From: Thermoplasmata archaeon | GTDB lineage: Archaea; Thermoplasmatota; Thermoplasmata; Thermoplasmatales; Thermoplasmataceae | Assembly: GCA_021845325.1 (NCBI GenBank) | Contig: JAKBRR010000014.1 | Coordinates: 1-12,496 of the forward strand | DNA length: 12,496 nucleotides | Direction of reading: 5' to 3' | In this document: positions 1 through 5,077 of the stretch, piece by piece | Position numbering within the stretch: position 1 is the first letter of the stretch | Layout: every line of letters starts with the position of its first letter | Translations under genes and position numbers: made by a program | The notes under the pieces: generated by a model | The model's database searches: none | What the model was told of the DNA's origin: nothing | The model's input: the letters and a program-made list of their open reading frames with translations, nothing else

Positions 1-257
1 ACTATGATGCAGTCGTTTCAGGCATTGTCATAGCCCCTGCTGGAATTCATCAAATGATGAAAGAGTTAAATAAGGTTAAAGTACCACTTCTAATTCTTTG
101 GGGAGACAAAGATCAGGTTATTGATAAGGAAAATGCAAAATTGCTTCAAAATGCAGTTTCAGGCTCAAAACTTGTGATTGTCCCCGGTGCAGGCCACGCA
201 TTATATCTTGAAAAACCAGAAATTTTTTATTCTGAAGTCATTCAATTCATCCATTGA
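1..257 (+). CDS. alpha/beta hydrolase, C-terminal fragment (5' end outside window)
   Basis: The reading frame is open from base 3 to a TGA at 255-257, so only about the last 84 residues of the protein are present. Two C-terminal hallmarks of alpha/beta-hydrolase-fold enzymes are visible. One is a beta-strand followed by an acidic turn (PLLILWGDKDQVID), which normally carries the catalytic Asp. The other is PGAGHALYLEKPEIF, which carries the catalytic His, followed by a final helix (SEVIQFIH). This matches the end of esterase, lipase or C-C hydrolase type enzymes. The nucleophile elbow lies upstream of the window, so substrate and exact class cannot be given. An internal ATG at 54 is not a credible start because the conserved fold continues upstream of it. 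Confidence 0.85.
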   Translation, partial: YDAVVSGIVIAPAGIHQMMKELNKVKVPLLILWGDKDQVIDKENAKLLQNAVSGSKLVIVPGAGHALYLEKPEIFYSEVIQFIH

Positions 258-355
258 TTTTTAGAATCAAAAGTTAATGTGATATACATATGCAATAATC
301 AAATTGAAAATGGGAATTTCGAATCCTGTTTAAAACTTTATGGAATTATGATTTT

Positions 356-412
356 AAAGACTTGATTCTATTCGGCTATGTGAAGTTACTAAGTTGCACT
401 CCAAGTCTTTTT
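356..412 (+). ncRNA. candidate small structured RNA or terminator hairpin
   Basis: A perfect 9-bp inverted repeat (AAAGACTTG at 356-364, CAAGTCTTT at 402-410) encloses 37 bases, and the right arm runs into further Ts. A TATA-like stretch (GTTTAAAAC, 328-336) lies about 25 bp before the left arm. Transcription from that box would therefore begin at the stem and stop at the T-run, giving an RNA of about 57 nt with paired ends. There is no convincing C/D-box or H/ACA motif and no conserved family is recognised. It may simply be a terminator-like palindrome in the 219-bp gap between the hydrolase and the RAM-domain gene. Confidence 0.22.
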
Positions 413-450
413 AAAATATCGATTCGAACAAAAAAGGTTATGACTTAGAG

Positions 451-484
451 ATTTATTTAGAGCACTAATCATAAGGATGGTGAT
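451..484 (+). promoter_or_regulatory. promoter (TATA box 451-459) and Shine-Dalgarno for the RAM-domain gene
   Basis: ATTTATTTA at 451-459 is a TATA-like box that would place initiation near 480. GGTGAT at 479-484 matches the GGAGGTGAT core of the archaeal SD and sits 4 bases before the ATG at 489. This favours 489 over the in-frame ATG at 477. Confidence 0.5.
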
Positions 485-488
485 TATT

Positions 489-803
489 ATGCAGAACGAT
501 GAAATGGGTGAGACTTTTGATAAATATTATGATAAAAAGATAGTCACGGCACTTATTGGTCTTGAGGTTGATGTTACAGAAATAGATGCTGTTATCAATA
601 ACATCTCTAAGGATTCAAACGTTGAAGATGCATACGTAGTAACTGGCGATTTTGACATAATCATAAAGGTAAGATTCCCTGACTATCAGGAATTACAGAA
701 ATATTTAATGACCAAAATAAGCAAGCTTAAAGGAGTAAAAGACTCTAAGACCATGATGGTAATATCCATAAAGAAAGAGGATAATACCACTTTCACGGAG
801 TGA
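489..803 (+). CDS. stand-alone RAM (Lrp/AsnC ligand-binding) domain protein
   Basis: This 104-residue protein matches the C-terminal RAM (regulation of amino-acid metabolism) domain of Lrp/AsnC regulators without the N-terminal helix-turn-helix. The beta-alpha-beta-beta-alpha-beta pattern is clear: a first strand (VTALIGLEVD), a helix ending before EDAYVVTGDFDIIIKVRF, a second helix (QELQKYLMTKISKL), and a final strand (SKTMMVISI). The GDFD turn is typical of the effector-binding loop. Stand-alone RAM proteins form oligomeric rings and either bind amino acids or partner with full-length Lrp proteins, but the ligand here is unknown. The start at 489 is chosen because GGTGAT at 479-484 is ideally placed, and ATG 477 would add four residues. 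The UPF0147 gene follows after 5 bp, so the two are probably cotranscribed. Confidence 0.82.
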   Translation: MQNDEMGETFDKYYDKKIVTALIGLEVDVTEIDAVINNISKDSNVEDAYVVTGDFDIIIKVRFPDYQELQKYLMTKISKLKGVKDSKTMMVISIKKEDNTTFTE

Positions 804-804
804 T
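797..804 (+). promoter_or_regulatory. Shine-Dalgarno of the UPF0147 gene, overlapping the upstream stop
   Basis: GGAGTGAT at 797-804 overlaps the TGA stop (801-803) of the RAM-domain gene and lies 4 bases before ATG 809. This arrangement suggests translational coupling of the two genes. Confidence 0.5.
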
Positions 805-808
805 TTAA

Positions 809-1072
809 ATGGACAACAAGTTATACTCGGAATTAATTTATCTGCTTGAGGAACTTTCCCAGGATACTTCTGTACCAAAGAATGTGAGAAAAAGCTCAAT
901 TGACGCTAGAAATAAACTTTCCGATGCAAAAGTGACCCTTGATCTCAGATGCGCAACGGCTATTTCCATGCTTGATGAAATAGCAAACGATCCGAATGTT
1001 CCTTCACATGGAAGAGCTGCGTTGTATACAATAATAAGCAAACTTGAAGCTCTTTCTAAATCCGGAAAATGA
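809..1072 (+). CDS. UPF0147 family protein
   Basis: This 87-residue protein has the signature of the archaeal UPF0147 family. An N-terminal segment, LLEELSQDTSVPKNVRKSS, is echoed in the second half by MLDEIANDPNVPSHGRAAL. The protein is thus an internal repeat of two all-alpha units sharing a (S/N)D-x-x-VP-x-x-x-R core, and no membrane segment is present. The family is widespread in archaea and its biochemical function is unknown to me. The length is normal for the family. ATG 809 is preceded by GGAGTGAT overlapping the stop of the RAM-domain gene 5 bp upstream, so the two are likely cotranscribed. A T-rich run (GTTTTTAT, about 1082-1089) shortly after the stop could end the transcript. Confidence 0.9.
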   Translation: MDNKLYSELIYLLEELSQDTSVPKNVRKSSIDARNKLSDAKVTLDLRCATAISMLDEIANDPNVPSHGRAALYTIISKLEALSKSGK

Positions 1073-1130
1073 TTCGCACTCTGTTTTTATAAGCGTTTAA
1101 TTAAATCATATTTCCAATTAAGGATATACA

Positions 1131-1140
1131 TATATATTTA
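1131..1140 (+). promoter_or_regulatory. TATA box of the winged-helix regulator gene
   Basis: TATATATTTA at 1131-1140 lies about 30 bp (centre to A of ATG) before ATG 1166. No SD precedes that ATG, so a leaderless or nearly leaderless mRNA is expected. Confidence 0.5.
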
Positions 1141-1165
1141 ATTATAATATTGGATATTGATAGTT

Positions 1166-1534
1166 ATGACTCTAACAGAGAATAGCAATAAACTTGCAAA
1201 GTTTTTGACCGAATCTGATATACCAAGAAGTGTGGCTTTCACACTTGTTTATATAAGAAACAAAGGGGAAATTACAAGCGTTGAGATTGAACGGGAAACT
1301 GGATTGAGACAGCCTGAAGTTTCAATTGCAATGCAATGGCTAAGGAGGAAGGGCTGGATCAACAAACGTAATATGAAAAAAGAGGGAAAGGGAAGGCCAG
1401 TCCATGGATATAGACTTTCAAAGGAATTCGATGAAATTCTCGAGGAAATTATTCAGGATCTTTCAGAAAAGATAGATTCAATCCAGAACATAATACAGGA
1501 ACTAAAATCGTATAAGGGAGAAAAAAAGAAATAA
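1166..1534 (+). CDS. winged helix-turn-helix transcriptional regulator with C-terminal coiled coil
   Basis: This 122-residue predicted DNA-binding protein has a winged-helix domain at about residues 18-86. A helical N-terminal segment is followed by GEITSVEIERETGLRQPEVSIAMQWL, which carries the helix-turn-helix with the recognition helix at about 48-60. A basic wing (KKEGKGRPVHGYRLS) comes next. Residues 87-118 form an acidic/hydrophobic amphipathic helix (EILEEIIQDLSEKIDSIQNIIQEL) that probably makes a dimerising coiled coil. The pattern is that of ArsR/TrmB/MarR-like archaeal regulators, and no metal-binding or sugar-binding domain is present. ATG 1166 is preferred to the in-frame TTG at 1157 because the TATA box at 1131-1140 positions a leaderless start there. 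It stands alone, so its target is not evident. Confidence 0.8.
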   Translation: MTLTENSNKLAKFLTESDIPRSVAFTLVYIRNKGEITSVEIERETGLRQPEVSIAMQWLRRKGWINKRNMKKEGKGRPVHGYRLSKEFDEILEEIIQDLSEKIDSIQNIIQELKSYKGEKKK

Positions 1535-1545
1535 TCCCAAATATT

Positions 1546-1574
1546 TAATTTACCCTTAAATTACCTTATTTTTT
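1546..1574 (+). terminator. probable terminator of the regulator gene
   Basis: TAATTTA (1546-1552) and TAAATTA (1557-1563) form a perfect 7-bp A/T stem with a CCCT loop, followed by a T6 run at 1569-1574. It lies in the convergent gap between the regulator and rpiA. Confidence 0.4.
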
Positions 1575-1618
1575 AAAATTAAGCCCTTTGGATTTCCAGG
1601 AATTTGAAAATGATCGAT

Positions 1619-2314
1619 TTACAAACCATTTAATTCCCTGTATCTGTGAATAACCGCCCCGTCTGACCTTCCTTCGATTGACAAATTAGCCATACCCACA
1701 AAGAGACCTACTTCAACAACTCCAGGGATCATCTTGATAGCGTTTTCCATTTTCACCGGGTCTCTGATTGTCTGGAATTTACAGTCTACTATGAAATTTC
1801 CATTTTCTGTCGTGAAAGCCCCGTTATCTCTCATTCTGCATTCGGAGCCCATGGACTCGATCTTCTTTATTGTGCCCGCTGAAAATAGTTTAAATATTTC
1901 CACTGGCAGGCTAAATCGCCCCAGTGTTTCTACGTACTTACCAGAATCTGCAATAATTATGAGATTTCGAGAATTGGATGCAACTATTTTTTCTCTGGTT
2001 AAAGCCCCTCCTCCACCTTTGATAAGATTCCCATTTGGATCTATTTCATCTGCCCCATCAATGGATACGTCGAGTTCACCTTTATATTGTTGATTCACGT
2101 TCAGACCTAATTTTAAAGCCTTTTCTGTTGTCCTTTCTGATGTTGATACAAATGTGCTTTTTTTGAATGTAAGGTTCATTTCATCTATCGTATCAAGCAA
2201 AACATTAACGGTTGAACCCGTTCCAAGCCCGATGTTCATGCCATCCTTCATATAACGAATTGCAACCTCACACGCAATTCTCTTTTCAATATTATGCTCT
2301 TGAGAGGAATTCAC
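1619..2314 (-). CDS. rpiA: ribose-5-phosphate isomerase A
   Basis: This enzyme interconverts ribose 5-phosphate and ribulose 5-phosphate in the cytoplasm and supplies ribose 5-phosphate for nucleotide synthesis. At 231 residues it has the normal family length. Diagnostic motifs appear in order: GLGTGST at 29-35 (phosphate loop), TSERTT at 58-63, DGADEID at 86-92, and KGGGGALTREK at 99-109. By alignment with the E. coli enzyme (D81, D84, K94, E103), the active-site residues are D86, D89, K99 and E108, all present at a constant offset. The start is a GTG (2312-2314). The only upstream in-frame codons before a stop (at 2339-2341) contain no ATG, GTG or TTG. It is divergent from the thioesterase gene with 44 bp between start codons. 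Confidence 0.96.
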   Translation of the reverse strand: MNSSQEHNIEKRIACEVAIRYMKDGMNIGLGTGSTVNVLLDTIDEMNLTFKKSTFVSTSERTTEKALKLGLNVNQQYKGELDVSIDGADEIDPNGNLIKGGGGALTREKIVASNSRNLIIIADSGKYVETLGRFSLPVEIFKLFSAGTIKKIESMGSECRMRDNGAFTTENGNFIVDCKFQTIRDPVKMENAIKMIPGVVEVGLFVGMANLSIEGRSDGAVIHRYRELNGL

Positions 2315-2330
2315 CTTTCCACAATTTATT

Positions 2331-2340
2331 GTTTTATATT
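2331..2340. promoter_or_regulatory. single AT box shared by divergent rpiA and thioesterase genes
   Basis: GTTTTATATT (plus) reads AATATAAAAC on the minus strand, so it is TATA-like in both directions. Its centre is about 22-24 bp from both start codons (GTG of rpiA ending at 2314, ATG of the thioesterase at 2359). Both genes could be leaderless from this one site. Confidence 0.45.
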
Positions 2341-2358
2341 ACCTTTACATTACTTCTT

Positions 2359-2868
2359 ATGGCTAATGAAGATCAAAAATCATGGAAAGATTCCTATACT
2401 GCAATAGAAAGGCTTGTACTTCCCCCCGATACTAACATTTTCAATGCATTATACGGTGGAAGGCTTGTGGAATGGATTGATAACGTCGCTTCAATTGTTT
2501 CATTCAAACACTCCAGAAGGAGAACCGTTACGGGAAGTATGGACAGTATATTCTTTCTCTCCCAGATCCGCATGGGAGACATAGTAACGATGAAAGGAAG
2601 AATAAATTATGTCGGAAAGACTACAATGGAAATAGAAGTAGATGTGTTTTCCGAGGAATCCCTTACCGGAGAGAGAAAATTTGCAACGAAGGCATACCTG
2701 ACTTATGTTGCCATTGATCAAAACGGGAAAGCAACTTCAGTTCCGAGATTAAAATTGGAAACTGAAGATGATAAAAGGCGGTTTAAGGAAGGGGAAGACA
2801 GAAGCAGGGAAAGGACGGCAAAACTAAATTCAGTCAAGGAGGAAGCGAAAGCCTACGATCTTTCGTAG
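2359..2868 (+). CDS. acyl-CoA thioesterase, hotdog fold (YciA/BFIT type)
   Basis: This 169-residue protein is predicted to hydrolyse acyl-CoA thioesters in the cytoplasm. The hotdog-domain signature is at residues 24-41, DTNIFNALYGGRLVEWID: the Asn/Asp-containing loop and GG turn before the central helix, where this family keeps its catalytic acid. The rest of the fold follows, with VTGSMDSIFFLSQIRMGDIVTMKGRINYVGKTTMEIEVDV and a final strand (KFATKAYLTYVAID). The C-terminal roughly 40 residues are highly charged and helical, as in many acyl-CoA hydrolases. The frame extends upstream to 2212, but that stretch overlaps rpiA antisense. ATG 2359 sits about 24 bp after the TATA-like box at 2331-2340, consistent with a leaderless start. 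The acyl chain specificity cannot be told. Confidence 0.88.
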   Translation: MANEDQKSWKDSYTAIERLVLPPDTNIFNALYGGRLVEWIDNVASIVSFKHSRRRTVTGSMDSIFFLSQIRMGDIVTMKGRINYVGKTTMEIEVDVFSEESLTGERKFATKAYLTYVAIDQNGKATSVPRLKLETEDDKRRFKEGEDRSRERTAKLNSVKEEAKAYDLS

Positions 2869-2888
2869 AATCTGTCTTTTCTTTACTT
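2853..2888 (+). terminator. probable terminator after the thioesterase gene
   Basis: CTACGA (2853-2858) and TCGTAG (2863-2868) form a 6-bp stem with a TCTT tetraloop over the stop codon, followed by a pyrimidine-rich T tract to about 2888. A second, larger inverted repeat overlaps it: TAGAATC at 2866-2872 and GATTCTA at 2897-2903. Confidence 0.45.
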
Positions 2889-2954
2889 TAATAATCGATT
2901 CTATTATTTTTGAGATTTAGCAAATGATGCATTTTTTCAAAGAAATACCACAGG

Positions 2955-2981
2955 ATTAATAATATGATTAAATCAGGGAGA
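2955..2981 (+). promoter_or_regulatory. putative promoter and SD of the T4SS-like cluster
   Basis: ATTAATAATATGA (about 2955-2966) is TATA-like and would start transcription near 2985. GGGAG at 2976-2980 precedes ATG 2983 by only 2 bases, which is too close for a good SD. A second weak SD (GAGGT, 2992-2996) precedes the in-frame ATG 3007 by 10 bases. Confidence 0.35.
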
Positions 2982-2982
2982 G

Positions 2983-3264
2983 ATGAATTTAGAGGTTTTC
3001 GTCTACATGAAAAGTTTGGCAAGCTCAAATACAACAATACAGGAAGTTTTCCAAAGAGGTTTCGAGGTTGTAATATCTGTATCGGCAATAATTATTGCAC
3101 TCCTCTGGATACCAATTGCACTGGGATTTTTCAGCTCTGATGAACAGAAGAGATATGATTCAAAAAACAGAGTCAAATATGCTGCACTGGGAACCATAAT
3201 TTACATTTTGGCAATTAGCGGTTTCATCTACGGAATATTCAACTTTATAGCAACCGGGGCATAA
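2983..3264 (+). CDS. small two-helix membrane protein, VirB2/CedA1-like pilin candidate
   Basis: This 93-residue protein has the layout of VirB2/TrbC pilins and of the archaeal CedA1 and TedC subunits. It has a short N-terminal segment, a hydrophobic helix at about 28-50 (VVISVSAIIIALLWIPIALGF), a short charged loop at 51-65 (SSDEQKRYDSKNRVK), and a second helix at about 66-91 with small residues. Sequence similarity alone is too weak to name it. The assignment rests on topology plus its place immediately before a VirB6-like and two VirB4-like genes. The ATG at 2983 is within leaderless range of the TATA-like box near 2960, and ATG 3007 (85 residues) is an equally possible start. A GTG-initiated polytopic gene follows after 3 bp. 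An unrelated two-helix membrane protein remains possible. Confidence 0.55.
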   Translation: MNLEVFVYMKSLASSNTTIQEVFQRGFEVVISVSAIIIALLWIPIALGFFSSDEQKRYDSKNRVKYAALGTIIYILAISGFIYGIFNFIATGA

Positions 3265-3267
3265 TCT

Positions 3268-4260
3268 GTGTCTTTCAACATAATCTCCTTCCTGTCTCCG
3301 CTGGGAAGCTTTTTGCTATCAGCAGAAATAGCATCTTCAGCAGGTTTATGGGAGCTTATTATAACTTACGGACTTGGACAACCCTACGCATTTCCATACT
3401 CCTCTTCAGATCTATCAATTATAACACCCCTTTTTAAACATATCACAAATGAATTGGCAATTCCAATTTCTCTTCTGGCAATTTTTTTAAGTTCCATAAA
3501 AATAATAATGATAAGAAAAGGAGAAGATTTGAATAGAATATTCTGGAGGATGAGTCTGGGATTACTCCTGTTCTTTCTATCTCTGGATATAAGTAGATAT
3601 ATCCTTGAATTTTCATATCTTGTATTTAACAGCGTCTGGTCCTATGGCTCAATAAACTGGGTATCCTCAATGACCTCAAGTCAAATTTTGTCATATCTCG
3701 GTAACATGGCATCCGGAGGTAATACGCTTTCAGCGCTTCTTCTTTCTTCCGGATACTTCGCAGCAACATTCATACTTCTAAGTTTTCTAATGTTAAGAGA
3801 TGCACTCCTCATAGTTTTCATAATTTTGTTACCGCTGGTATCTTTGCTTATGGCAGTTACTGAGTTATATGAGAGAATGCTTCAATTGTGGGTCATGTTC
3901 ATTGAACTGGCACTTATTCCGTTTCCCATTGCCATTGCCCTGTACCTGAGTTCTGTTTATTCAAACATATTTTTTATGCACCTTGCATTTCTATGGGCAG
4001 CCTGTCTAATTCCTTCCATATTTATGACAAAGGGAGGGCTGTTTAGAAATCTCATGAGTTTGGATATCTTATCGGGCGTAAATCTTGTGGGAAATAGAAT
4101 GCAATTGATCACAGACAGACTGCCAAATGTTCATTTGGGGAATATCTCCATTGGTGGAGAACAAAATGGAATGGCAAACGGGAATAACCCCTATCAGATT
4201 AATATTAATGACCTGATGAAAAAAGATGTGGAATATAGAAGAACGATGTGGCAGGATTAG
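3268..4260 (+). CDS. polytopic membrane protein, VirB6/TrbL/CedA-like channel candidate
   Basis: This 330-residue integral membrane protein has about six helices, estimated at 62-82, 94-114, 155-175, 177-198, 205-228 and 233-253. The first 20 residues are also hydrophobic and could be a further helix or signal anchor. The central block, with Pro-containing helices around a Glu/Arg turn (ILLPLVSLLMAVTELYERM, then IELALIPFPIAIALYL), is the style of VirB6/TrbL inner-membrane channels and of crenarchaeal CedA. Residues 257-330 form a soluble tail with an Asn/Gly-rich stretch (about 291-312). The start is a GTG at 3268, 3 bp after the pilin-like gene, so the two are probably cotranslated. In the proposed machine it would form the membrane conduit for DNA. 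Membrane nature is certain, the family assignment only moderate. Confidence 0.6.
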   Translation: MSFNIISFLSPLGSFLLSAEIASSAGLWELIITYGLGQPYAFPYSSSDLSIITPLFKHITNELAIPISLLAIFLSSIKIIMIRKGEDLNRIFWRMSLGLLLFFLSLDISRYILEFSYLVFNSVWSYGSINWVSSMTSSQILSYLGNMASGGNTLSALLLSSGYFAATFILLSFLMLRDALLIVFIILLPLVSLLMAVTELYERMLQLWVMFIELALIPFPIAIALYLSSVYSNIFFMHLAFLWAACLIPSIFMTKGGLFRNLMSLDILSGVNLVGNRMQLITDRLPNVHLGNISIGGEQNGMANGNNPYQININDLMKKDVEYRRTMWQD

Positions 4261-4261
4261 T

Positions 4262-4293
4262 ATGTTCACATTACAGAATTGGAATGTTAACAT
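4262..4293 (+). repeat. hairpin directly after the VirB6-like gene
   Basis: ATGTTCACATT (4262-4272) and AATGTTAACAT (4283-4293) pair at 10 of 11 positions around a 10-base loop. The hairpin begins 1 bp after the stop codon, inside the 127-bp gap that divides the four-gene cluster. No T-run follows closely, so an RNA-processing or attenuation role is as likely as termination. The rest of the gap contains only a 26-codon ATG frame with no support and a possible TATA (TTATTATT, about 4349-4356). Confidence 0.4.
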
Positions 4294-4387
4294 GAAAGCC
4301 TTAAAAATCTTGATATATGCCCAGGGAGTGCGGATCAGCTGATGTTCTTACCTTATTATTGAAGAAAATCTATACCGGTTGAAATAA

Positions 4388-5077
4388 ATGCAAAAACAGG
4401 ATGCTTTTGGAAATTTACCTCCCAATCTAAATCACAGGGAAAGAATGTCCTTGAATCCCAACCTGGATTTATATGTAATTGCAGTTGCTCTGTCTGCAAT
4501 ATTTCTGAATTTCAGCAATGATTTCTTACCTTACATCATGAGAATACCTGCAATTATCCTGGCCCTGGTTATTATTGCAGCAGTTTTGTGTTCCATTTCA
4601 ATAGCTAAATATATTAAAATTCGGACAATCTCATTGAGCAAGAACTGTGAGAAGACAAACGTTAATACACTGATAATTGGCAGAAATACAGAAATGTCCG
4701 GCATAGAGGTGATTCCTGTAGAAATAGGGGCAATGACCCTTAGGGAACAGAACCTTTTCAAAAGTTCTCTTTCAAAGATATGGTCCAGAATGCCTGATGA
4801 TTTGATACTTATATCAATGAACTTCAACAATGTAGAAATTCCAGTAAAGAATGAAAATTCAGCAGTGGAATCATATTCCAGTATGTTAAGAAATCTTATG
4901 GGAAATACCTTCTACTTTAGACACTTTATACTTATAAGAAATGCAAAGGGAATTGAAAGAAAGGGAAAACTCCAATCGGATTTGGATACCGTGCAGGAGC
5001 AGCTAGCCTCAATAGGCATGAAATTTAAGCAAATGGATACTTCACTTCTTGAAAAATTATGGGGGGAGTTCCCTTGA
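4388..5077 (+). CDS. VirB3/PrgI-like membrane hairpin fused to VirB4 N-terminal domain
   Basis: This 229-residue protein begins with a hydrophilic stretch, then two closely spaced helices at about 27-43 and 50-75, as in VirB3/PrgI proteins. A cytoplasmic part (about 80-229) resembles the N-terminal domain of VirB4/TraC/CagE ATPases. There the KIWSRMPDDLILISMNFNNVE segment corresponds to the region that often reads piqi-v-sr. A second strand (FRHFILIRN) and a final helix pair (DTVQEQLASIGMKFKQMD, SLLEKLWG) match the place where VirB4 proteins normally continue into their middle domain. Here the frame stops, and the next gene, in the -1 frame, carries that middle domain and the ATPase. A possible upstream TATA (about 4349-4356) and a weak SD (GGTTGA, 4378-4383) precede ATG 4388. 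No ATPase motif is present in this polypeptide. Confidence 0.6.
   Translation: MQKQDAFGNLPPNLNHRERMSLNPNLDLYVIAVALSAIFLNFSNDFLPYIMRIPAIILALVIIAAVLCSISIAKYIKIRTISLSKNCEKTNVNTLIIGRNTEMSGIEVIPVEIGAMTLREQNLFKSSLSKIWSRMPDDLILISMNFNNVEIPVKNENSAVESYSSMLRNLMGNTFYFRHFILIRNAKGIERKGKLQSDLDTVQEQLASIGMKFKQMDTSLLEKLWGEFP

Noticed and set aside
254..270. 6-bp A/T hairpin at the stop of the alpha/beta hydrolase as a terminator
   Set aside because: The stem is weak and no T-run follows it.
310..432. tRNA T-loop-like strings (TTTCGAATCC near 317 on plus; GTTCGAATC on minus at 421-429)
   Set aside because: Neighbouring bases do not form a T-stem, acceptor stem or anticodon arm, so no tRNA or clear tRNA remnant is present.
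1734..2093. Plus-strand frame of 119 codons inside rpiA
   Set aside because: It is antisense to a clearly conserved rpiA and has no family features.
2212..2358. N-terminal extension of the thioesterase frame upstream of 2359
   Set aside because: It overlaps rpiA antisense, has no family similarity, and the TATA-like box at 2331-2340 supports ATG 2359.
4262..4342. 26-codon frame in the gap of the T4SS-like cluster
   Set aside because: It coincides with a hairpin, has no SD and shows no recognisable features.
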